Origin: CBDTTM01 sp965363355
GTDB lineage: Bacteria > Bacillota > Negativicutes > Selenomonadales > Selenomonadaceae
Length of the DNA stretch: 7,022 bases
Assembly (NCBI GenBank): GCA_965363355.1
Contig: CBDTTM010000132.1
Coordinates: 1 to 7,022, forward strand
Direction: 5' to 3'
The translations under genes were made by a program, and so were the position numbers. The notes under the pieces are model-generated. The model saw only the letters and a list, made by a program, of their open reading frames with translations, was not told where the DNA came from and made no database searches. Below are positions 1-4,399 of the stretch, one piece after another. Numbering within the stretch: position 1 is the stretch's first letter; each line of letters begins with the position of its first letter.

Positions 1-640
1 CATGGTCCTGCAAAAATTTTTCATAACGCTTCATTGCCAGATGCCAGCCTTCATCTTCTACAAAACGCTCATCACAACGAAGATTCGTTTGAAAGGGCGC
101 GCCGCAGTGAGGGCAATATGGAACCAGGTCTTTCGGCACCTTTCTGTCTTTTTGCATCAAGACCATCTGTCTTATCGCCGCTTCATTATCATAAGTTTTT
201 TCATGACAAGGTTTACCGCACTGCCACAAGCCATAATCGCCTTGTGTATAAAAAAGCCTATTTTTAGCAAAGCCCGCTTTTTGGAAACAGTGATCCACAT
301 TTGTGGTCAGCACAAAATAATCTTTATTCTCGACCAGTTTCAAAAGATTCGCATACACCTCGCTCTTTGGCTGATTATACCGATTCAAATAAATATGGCG
401 GCTCCAGTAACCCCAATATTCTTCTAAAGAGCTATACGGGTAAAATCCCGCACTATACATATCTGTATAATGATATGCAGCCATAAAATCAGCAAAATTT
501 TGCGCAAAGCGATTGCCTGAATAAACAAGTCCTGCAGCAGCAGAAAGACCTGCGCCCGCACCAATGAAAACGCTGTCCACTTTTGCCAAGACTTCTTTAA
601 ACTGTTCCAATTCACGCAAGCAATGTGCTATAGATTTCAT
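1..640 (-). CDS. Class M sirtuin (SirTM), protein ADP-ribosyltransferase, 3' end cut by window edge
   Basis: The frame is open from ATG at 640 to the left edge (213 codons, no stop), so the C-terminus is missing. Seen: a Rossmann NAD-binding start GAGAGLS at residues 27-33, then TTNVDH at 112-117, TQGDYG at 132-137, and four zinc-type cysteines (C141, C145 and the CPHC pair C176/C179). Canonical deacetylase sirtuins carry a catalytic histidine in an HG motif; here the position reads Q133-G134, the hallmark of SirTM enzymes. Known for the family: SirTMs transfer ADP-ribose from NAD+ to a lipoylated GcvH-like carrier and have little deacetylase activity. The start is set by AAGGAG at 648-653, 7 nt upstream, lying inside the preceding macrodomain gene; the two genes overlap by 29 nt, which suggests translational coupling. 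Acting as writer to the macrodomain eraser is inferred from family and linkage. Cytosolic. The family call is firm; the substrate is not shown by the sequence. Confidence 0.93.
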   Translation of the reverse strand, partial: MKSIAHCLRELEQFKEVLAKVDSVFIGAGAGLSAAAGLVYSGNRFAQNFADFMAAYHYTDMYSAGFYPYSSLEEYWGYWSRHIYLNRYNQPKSEVYANLLKLVENKDYFVLTTNVDHCFQKAGFAKNRLFYTQGDYGLWQCGKPCHEKTYDNEAAIRQMVLMQKDRKVPKDLVPYCPHCGAPFQTNLRCDERFVEDEGWHLAMKRYEKFLQDH

Positions 641-1394
641 AATCGCTCTCCTTAAATACATTAAAAACAACCTGTATGGAGCTGTTCGTCTCTATAAAAT
701 ACTTTCTTATGGTATCCACAGCAATTTCAGCAGCTTTTTTCTGGGGAAAATGATATTCCCCCGTTGAAATGCAGCAAAAAGCTATGTTTTCTAGCTTCTG
801 CTTTTCGGCAAGCAGTAAACAGGAACGATAACAGGCCGCGAGCTTTAGGCAATCTTTTCTTGTCACTTGCCCGTTTACGATAGGACCTACGGTATGAAGA
901 ACGTATTTGCAAGGCAAATTATAGCCGTCTGTAATCTGTGCGTTTCCCGCTGCCTCAAGATGGCCTTGCGCCTCCATAATCGCGGCACAAGCATTGCGAA
1001 GCTGCAATCCAGCCGCCGAATGGATTGCATTGTCAATGCAGCCATGGCAAGGATAAAAGCAGCCCAAAAGTTCTGCATTGGCGGCATTGACAATTGCATC
1101 GACTTGCAACCGCGTAATATCCCCTTGCCATAGAGCAATGGGATATCTGCCCATTTGCGAAAAATCCCTTACATCCACAATGCCCTTTTCCTCAGTTTCT
1201 GCCTGCAAAAATACATTTTGCACAGTCAAAAATTCTTTGGACAAAGGCCCGGAATGCCGCAAATTGATCAAAGACCGAAAAAGCTGTCGCTGCGCATCCA
1301 AATCCAACGGTATTTTCTGCGCTTCTTTTTTGTACTCTGGCATTTCATTGAGTAAAACTTCAACCAAATATTGCAACTGTTCTATTTTTTTCAT
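612..1394 (-). CDS. Zinc-type macrodomain protein-ADP-ribose hydrolase, SirTM-linked
   Basis: A 260-residue protein. An N-terminal helical extension (residues 1-80) precedes the macrodomain (about 85-258). Seen: GDIT at 91-94, the ADP-ribose-binding NAAN at 103-106, a Cys112/His117/Cys119 cluster in GCFYPCHGC followed by IDNAIH, YVLHTVGP at 164-171, and the phosphate-loop segment CISTGEYHFP at 208-217. Known: this arrangement marks the SirTM-associated zinc macrodomains of Staphylococcus and Streptococcus, which remove ADP-ribose added by the sirtuin. An upstream in-frame ATG at 1493 lies inside the preceding gene; ATG at 1394 fits family length, leaves a 19-nt gap after that gene, and has AAAAGGG at 1401-1407, 6 nt away. 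The 3' end overlaps the sirtuin start by 29 nt. One oddity is an extra cysteine, C116, next to the zinc-type His117. Function by homology is very likely; activity on the local target is inferred. Confidence 0.94.
   Translation of the reverse strand: MKKIEQLQYLVEVLLNEMPEYKKEAQKIPLDLDAQRQLFRSLINLRHSGPLSKEFLTVQNVFLQAETEEKGIVDVRDFSQMGRYPIALWQGDITRLQVDAIVNAANAELLGCFYPCHGCIDNAIHSAAGLQLRNACAAIMEAQGHLEAAGNAQITDGYNLPCKYVLHTVGPIVNGQVTRKDCLKLAACYRSCLLLAEKQKLENIAFCCISTGEYHFPQKKAAEIAVDTIRKYFIETNSSIQVVFNVFKESDYEIYSTLLA
648..653 (-). promoter_or_regulatory. Ribosome binding site of the sirtuin gene, inside the macrodomain CDS
   Basis: AAGGAG on the minus strand, 7 nt before the ATG at 640. It decides the sirtuin start and lies wholly within the end of the upstream macrodomain gene, so ribosomes terminating at 612 can reinitiate nearby. 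Confidence 0.8.
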
Positions 1395-1413
1395 GGTCTG
1401 CCCTTTTAGCCGA

Positions 1414-1815
1414 TCAAAGCTTGTATTCACGTGGTGGCTTCCCGGAAAAATCCGCCAATACAGCTTGGCCTTCAGCCAAATAGAAGACTTCAAAAATAGG
1501 ATTTTCCGCCGTTTGATATTGGCTTTTCACAATCGGATTTTTCATGCAAGCTTCTTTTACACCTTTATTATTTTCAAACACAGCCTTGCCATTAAGGCGA
1601 ATCCAAGCATAAGAAGAACTTGCTACCGAAATTTCTACATAAGGGTTCTCTTGCATATCTTTGTAGACATCCTTTGTGCTATTTGTGCAAAACCAAAGTT
1701 TACCGCCATCTTCCAGACAAAACATAAAAGGTCGGCATTTTGCCTTACCATCACGGCCGATGGTTGCAAAATATTGCACAGGATTTTCCTTTAAAAACTC
1801 AATTACTTCTTTCAT
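1414..1815 (-). CDS. PNPOx-like FMN-binding split-barrel protein (COG5015-like)
   Basis: A complete 133-residue protein of the pyridoxamine 5'-phosphate oxidase-like fold. Seen: an opening barrel strand pair QYFATIGRDGKAKCRPF (residues 14-30), KLWFCTNSTKDVY (39-51), the ENPYVEIS strand (56-63), WIRLNGKAVF (71-80) and a C-terminal ADFSGKPP (121-128). These strands are typical of small single-domain flavoproteins that bind FMN, sometimes F420, as dimers. True PdxH is much longer, so vitamin B6 synthesis is unlikely; the substrate is unknown. The start has a strong GGAGGT at 1824-1829, 8 nt upstream. It is the first gene of the group that continues to the macrodomain (19-nt gap) and sirtuin. Known SirTM operons also carry flavin-dependent oxidoreductases, so a redox partner here is reasonable, though of a different flavoprotein family as far as I can tell. 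It might be regulated by the MarR protein encoded just upstream (inference). Confidence 0.87.
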   Translation of the reverse strand: MKEVIEFLKENPVQYFATIGRDGKAKCRPFMFCLEDGGKLWFCTNSTKDVYKDMQENPYVEISVASSSYAWIRLNGKAVFENNKGVKEACMKNPIVKSQYQTAENPIFEVFYLAEGQAVLADFSGKPPREYKL

Positions 1816-1848
1816 TATAAATTACCTCCGTAAATTTCAATATTTTCA

Positions 1849-1860
1849 TTAGACATCTAA
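1849..1860. promoter_or_regulatory. Candidate MarR-type operator, 5-2-5 inverted repeat
   Basis: TTAGA-TG-TCTAA on the minus strand, perfect 5-bp arms around a 2-nt centre, 20 nt upstream of the flavoprotein Shine-Dalgarno and in the 68-nt gap after the MarR gene. Size and symmetry fit a MarR dimer site. I could not find a convincing -35/-10 pair around it, so its role as an operator is inference. Confidence 0.4.
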
Positions 1861-1883
1861 CTATTTTCCCAAAAAGATTCTAT

Positions 1884-2312
1884 TTACTCTTTTAGATTTT
1901 TTTGAATCCGCTCCAGCAAATTCTCCAACTGCCCGAGTTCAGAGACTGTCAACCCTTGGTAGACAACCTCATTCATTTTTTGCGAAACTGCCTCGAAGCT
2001 CGGCTGTAATGCAGCTCCTGCTTCCGTCAGCTGTATAAGGGTGACGCGCGAATCTTTGGGACTTTTCTCTTTTTTCACATAACCCAGTGCGGTTAATTTA
2101 TCCACTAAAACCGTCAACGTAGGTTTGGTCCGATGTATTTTCTGTGCCAGATCATTCATCGTATAAATTTCTCCGGTAAAGAGAAGTGATAATATGCCTC
2201 CATGTGAAGGCACCAATCCTTGTATATCGTGTGCTTCAAGCTCACGTATAATCAACCTATGTGCTTTTTCAGTTATCCGGCTCATCTTCGAAACACAATT
2301 TATATTTTTCAT
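1884..2312 (-). CDS. MarR family transcriptional regulator
   Basis: A complete 142-residue winged helix-turn-helix repressor of normal MarR length. Seen: an N-terminal dimerisation helix (about 10-30), the scaffold HGGILSLLF (37-45), the helix-turn-helix YTMNDLAQKIHRTKPTLTVL (50-69) with recognition helix near 62-75, and the wing KSPKDSRVTLIQLT (83-96) with the conserved Asp87 and Arg89. The C-terminal helix pair (105-142) completes the dimer interface. The only cysteine is Cys6, which is not in a conserved sensing position I recognise. The start at 2312 has only a weak GAG-type ribosome site; an internal ATG at 2285 has none and would cut the first helix. It lies 63 nt after the Rrf2 gene and 68 nt before the flavoprotein, all in one direction. 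Ligand unknown; control of the flavoprotein-macrodomain-sirtuin genes is inferred from position and the palindrome at 1849-1860. Confidence 0.93.
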   Translation of the reverse strand: MKNINCVSKMSRITEKAHRLIIRELEAHDIQGLVPSHGGILSLLFTGEIYTMNDLAQKIHRTKPTLTVLVDKLTALGYVKKEKSPKDSRVTLIQLTEAGAALQPSFEAVSQKMNEVVYQGLTVSELGQLENLLERIQKNLKE

Positions 2313-2375
2313 AAACGCTCTACTCTGTCCATAGCTGCCTATTCATAAAACAGCCATTGACCTTTCTTATGATCT

Positions 2376-2822
2376 TTAATTTAACCCAACTTTTTCGATG
2401 CATTGTTTCGTATCTTTGACGACATCCGCAATCGTGATTTTTTTCATTTCAGCTTCCATTGCCAATTGAACAGCTGAAAGTCTGCGATCCAAAACATTAT
2501 GGATATTTGACCCCACGGGACATGCCGCATTCGGATTTTCATGAAAATGGAACAATTGTCCATTGTCAACACAGTCTACCGCTTTGTAAATATCAAAAAA
2601 AGTTATTTCATCAAGCGGTCTTGCAATAGATGCTCCACCTTGGCCTCGTTGCACCGAAATAAGCCCTGCACTCTTTAATTGCTGCAACAGACGACGAATG
2701 ACGACCGGATTGACATTGACACTCGTCGCAATAAAATCACTGGTCAATTTATATTGAGATGCAAACACATCGATACAAGCAAACATATGGATGGCTATCG
2801 TAAATCTACTGGAAATCTGCAT
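2376..2822 (-). CDS. Rrf2 family redox or electrophile-sensing regulator, YwnA/HypR/SifR type
   Basis: A 148-residue Rrf2 protein. Seen: the family N-terminus QISSRFTIAIHMF, a winged helix with recognition segment SVNVNPVVIRRLLQQLKSAG (34-53), the wing QRGQGGASIARP (58-69), the long dimer helix (about 107-128) and HENPNAACPVG (94-104). The last motif, with Cys101, is shared with B. subtilis YwnA, as I recall its sequence. The three-cysteine iron-sulfur loop of IscR or NsrR is missing; other cysteines are C16, C84 and C141. Known: relatives HypR (S. aureus) and SifR (S. pneumoniae) sense hypochlorite or quinones through a cysteine in this motif. An in-frame ATG at 2870 with a good ribosome site would add 16 aromatic-rich residues, but family members start at the equivalent of 2822, so that start is preferred. 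Next to a YwnB-like gene, as in Bacillus. Probably autoregulated through the palindrome at 2845-2856 (inference). Confidence 0.93.
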   Translation of the reverse strand: MQISSRFTIAIHMFACIDVFASQYKLTSDFIATSVNVNPVVIRRLLQQLKSAGLISVQRGQGGASIARPLDEITFFDIYKAVDCVDNGQLFHFHENPNAACPVGSNIHNVLDRRLSAVQLAMEAEMKKITIADVVKDTKQCIEKVGLN

Positions 2823-2832
2823 ATTTATTTTT

Positions 2833-2881
2833 CTCCCTGCGTAAATACTATAGTATAAAAAATAACACATGCGGTTCCTCC
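2833..2881 (-). promoter_or_regulatory. Two competing ribosome binding sites for the Rrf2 gene
   Basis: GGAGG at 2877-2881 sits 6 nt before an in-frame ATG at 2870. AGGGAG at 2833-2838 sits 10 nt before the family-conserved ATG at 2822. If the promoter at 2859-2887 is right, the first site lies in its spacer and is not transcribed from it, leaving only the second in use; a longer transcript could use both. Confidence 0.5.
2845..2856. promoter_or_regulatory. Perfect 12-bp palindrome, candidate Rrf2 autoregulatory operator
   Basis: ATACTATAGTAT is its own reverse complement. It begins 3 bp past the proposed -10 element of the Rrf2 gene, covering the expected transcription start, a standard place for a repressor site. 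AT-rich palindromes of this kind can arise by chance, so binding is unproven. Confidence 0.45.
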
Positions 2882-2887
2882 AGTCAA
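2859..2887 (-). promoter_or_regulatory. Putative sigma-70 promoter of the Rrf2 gene
   Basis: TTGACT (2882-2887, five of six consensus) and TATTTT (2859-2864, four of six) are separated by 17 bp, and a TGn extended -10 (TGT) directly precedes the second box. Transcription would start near 2852, about 30 nt before the ATG at 2822. Confidence 0.5.
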
Positions 2888-2903
2888 TTCATACGATTGC
2901 CGC

Positions 2904-2935
2904 TAGTGACATTATCATTAAAATATTGGTCACTA
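2904..2935. repeat. 7-bp inverted repeat in the SnoaL-Rrf2 gap
   Basis: Perfect arms TAGTGAC (2904-2910) and GTCACTA (2929-2935) flank an 18-nt AT-rich loop. No T-run follows on either strand, so it is not a typical terminator. It lies just upstream of the Rrf2 promoter and could be a regulator site or a transcript 3'-end structure; I cannot decide. Confidence 0.35.
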
Positions 2936-2952
2936 TACGATTTTGCCTTTAA

Positions 2953-3504
2953 TCAAAAACCTTTTTTCGCACCTGTTACAGGCATATTGGAATAATGCAC
3001 ATGCACAATTCTCCAACCATCGGCTGTCTTCTTATAAACCTGGCTCTCCCGTCCATATGTCGTGATTGGAGTCCCATCTGTTCTAAATATCGCAGGGAAG
3101 TCCCACGTGAACAGCGCTACGGCTGAATCTCCATATACTTGAATATTGACATCATGGATATTGAGCTGACGTTTGCTGAACGTCTGTCCCATGACTTCTT
3201 TATAAAAATTATTTTTAACAGCTTCCCAGCCAATTTCAGTGCCTCTTGGATGGATAAAAGTAGTCTGTTCATTCGTTTGCCAAATTTTCTCAGCCAACCC
3301 TATATCAATCGTATCGATTGATTGTGCATAATTTTTGATGACCTGCTCAATTTCTTTAACATCTTTGCTTTTCGTCACATCATTTTCTATTGCAACTCCA
3401 TTCGAATGCTCCGCTTGATCCTGACTTTGGGCAAAAACAACAGCCGATGTATTCAATGCAGCAAGGCAAAGAAAAGCCGCCATCCATTTTTTCAAATATT
3501 TCAT
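2953..3504 (-). CDS. Secreted NTF2/SnoaL-like domain protein
   Basis: A complete 183-residue protein with a clear Sec signal peptide: basic start MKYLKKW, hydrophobic core (8-24), and a V-F-A site giving likely cleavage after Ala25. The mature part has a spacer (26-48) and one NTF2-like cone domain (about 49-176): VIKNYAQSIDTIDIGLAEKI (55-74), TTFIHPRGTEIGWEAV (81-96), VYGDSAVALFTWDF (123-136) and ESQVYKKTADGWRIVHVHYS (153-172). His85, Arg87, His168 and His170 point to a polar pocket, as in SnoaL or DUF4440 proteins, a fold used for small-molecule binding, isomerisation or hydrolysis. The specific function cannot be read. The start is supported by AGGT at 3513-3516, 8 nt upstream. It follows the NAD(P)-binding gene by 32 nt and likely shares its promoter. 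Most NTF2-like stress proteins are cytosolic, so export, here presumably to the periplasm, is notable. Confidence 0.85.
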   Translation of the reverse strand: MKYLKKWMAAFLCLAALNTSAVVFAQSQDQAEHSNGVAIENDVTKSKDVKEIEQVIKNYAQSIDTIDIGLAEKIWQTNEQTTFIHPRGTEIGWEAVKNNFYKEVMGQTFSKRQLNIHDVNIQVYGDSAVALFTWDFPAIFRTDGTPITTYGRESQVYKKTADGWRIVHVHYSNMPVTGAKKGF

Positions 3505-3536
3505 ATCAAATTACCTACCATCTATAAGTTATCTTA

Positions 3537-4166
3537 TTATTTTTCAACAACACTGATTCGCTGCTGCACATGGGTTCCTTTTTCCGCTTCATCGATAACA
3601 GCAATCGCATAATCCGCATAGCTGATAACGCTTTGGCCTTTCGAATTCAAAGTAAATTCTTCACCCGCCAAAATGTATTCACCTGTTCTTATGCCATCGG
3701 CCTGGAAATCTGCTGCCGGACTGATATAGGTCCATTTAACATCATCGCGCTGACGAAGTTCCGTCAAAGCTTTTGCCATAGCAAATGCTAAAGGCTTGAA
3801 CCCTTCCGGAAAATTGGGATCATCTGAAACCGAAGCAGTGTGCTCGGCATTGACATAGAGGCTTCCCGCACCGCCAACTACTAAAAGGCGAGCATCGCTG
3901 CCATGCAAAACATCGCATATCTTTTCAAGCGAAGTGCTGTGCTGCAAAAAGGTATCTTCGGTCCATGCACCAAAAGCATCTACCACAACATCAAACCCAG
4001 CTAAGTCTCTCGGCGTAAGGTCAAATATATCCTTATGGACTACATGCTGCGCCTCTGATTTATTTTCGCCCCTTACAACCGCTGTCACTTCGAGTCCTCT
4101 TGCTACAGCTTCCCTCACAATATTTTTTCCGGCTTTTCCATTTGCACTAATAACTGCAATTTTCAT
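3537..4166 (-). CDS. YwnB/NmrA-like NAD(P)-binding Rossmann protein
   Basis: A complete 209-residue atypical short-chain dehydrogenase-like protein. Seen: MKIAVISANGKAGKNIV with the dinucleotide loop at 7-13, VTAVVRG (27-33) whose Arg32 suits NADP, a DVVVDAFG strand (59-66), LLVVGGAGSLYV (94-105), WTYISPAADF (145-154) and GQSVISYADYAIAVIDE (177-193), the usual NmrA/YwnB order. The normal first glycine of the GxxGxxG loop is Ser7, which is odd but tolerated in some atypical members. Known: relatives act as NAD(P)H-dependent quinone or flavin reductases, or only sense the NADP ratio; which applies here is not visible. AGGAGG at 4175-4180, 8 nt upstream, fixes the start. It is the first gene after a strong promoter, and the neighbouring Rrf2 gene recreates the ywnA-ywnB pairing of Bacillus, which suggests redox-responsive control. 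Confidence 0.9.
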   Translation of the reverse strand: MKIAVISANGKAGKNIVREAVARGLEVTAVVRGENKSEAQHVVHKDIFDLTPRDLAGFDVVVDAFGAWTEDTFLQHSTSLEKICDVLHGSDARLLVVGGAGSLYVNAEHTASVSDDPNFPEGFKPLAFAMAKALTELRQRDDVKWTYISPAADFQADGIRTGEYILAGEEFTLNSKGQSVISYADYAIAVIDEAEKGTHVQQRISVVEK

Positions 4167-4183
4167 TTTTTATTCCTCCTCGT

Positions 4184-4252
4184 TTTTGATGTATCAATTA
4201 TCATTACAACTAAATCTTATCAGTCTTTTGATGTAATGTCAATAGTTACAAC
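4184..4252 (-). repeat. Two 27-bp imperfect direct repeats, 42 bp apart, flanking the YwnB-like promoter
   Basis: Both copies read GTTGTAA-N10-TACATCAAAA on the minus strand: copy 1 at 4226-4252 and copy 2 at 4184-4210, with 19 of 27 positions identical without gaps. Each also contains a dyad, TGTA facing TACA over 19 bp (4232-4250 and 4190-4208). The offset of 42 bp equals four helical turns. Copy 1 covers the -35 box and copy 2 covers the predicted transcription start, as expected for paired operators bound by a dimeric repressor. The regulator is not identified; the nearby Rrf2 and MarR proteins are candidates. Confidence 0.55.
4214..4242 (-). promoter_or_regulatory. Strong sigma-70 promoter of the YwnB-SnoaL operon
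   Basis: A perfect TTGACA (4237-4242) and TAAGAT (4214-4219, four of six consensus) are separated by exactly 17 bp. Transcription would start near 4207, giving a leader of about 40 nt that includes AGGAGG at 4175-4180. The promoter lies downstream of the efflux-gene terminator, so the operon is probably separately controlled. Confidence 0.75.
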
Positions 4253-4275
4253 AAAAGTTTTATAAAATATTTTGC

Positions 4276-4308
4276 AAACAAAAATGAGCGCCTTTTAGCT
4301 GCGCTCAT
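4276..4308 (-). terminator. Intrinsic terminator of the RND efflux gene
   Basis: A perfect 8-bp stem, ATGAGCGC pairing with GCGCTCAT (4301-4308 and 4284-4291), with a 9-nt loop, followed on the minus strand by TTTTGTTT (4276-4283). It ends the pump transcript about 90 nt after the stop codon. The plus-strand side has a weaker T-rich tail (TTGTTTT from 4311). Confidence 0.85.
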
Positions 4309-4399
4309 CCTTGTTTTATACATGTACTATACTTATAGATTTTATCTAATAAAAACCCACCTTAAAATTAGGCTGGCAACCATCTCATCTTCCTTTATC
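4309..4399 (-). other. 3' untranslated region of the RND gene
   Basis: No gene is visible. It contains a short hairpin, TAGAT-TTT-ATCTA (4336-4348 on the plus strand), and an 8-bp palindrome TACATGTA (4319-4326). Neither has a clear role. Confidence 0.5.

Noticed and set aside
1395..1493. N-terminal extension of the macrodomain protein from an ATG at 1493
   Set aside because: It lies within the flavoprotein gene in another frame, has no family counterpart, and the ATG at 1394 has its own ribosome site.
1078..1794. A 238-codon plus-strand open frame
   Set aside because: It lies opposite the macrodomain and flavoprotein genes, both clearly recognisable, and its translation shows no domain-like pattern.
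1872..1893. AAAAGA/TCTTTT hairpin after the MarR gene as a terminator
   Set aside because: The stem has almost no GC pairs and is not followed by a clean T-run in the minus direction.
2343..2372. TCATAA/TTATGA inverted repeat in the Rrf2-MarR gap
   Set aside because: Six AT-rich pairs over an 18-nt loop are readily expected by chance; no promoter or T-run is attached.
2852..2887. TTGACT paired with TATACT as the Rrf2 promoter
   Set aside because: The spacer would be 24 bp, too long; TATTTT at 17 bp fits better.
2891..2942. 8-bp direct repeat ATACGATT (2891-2898 and 2935-2942)
   Set aside because: Too short and too widely spaced to support a function without comparison to relatives.
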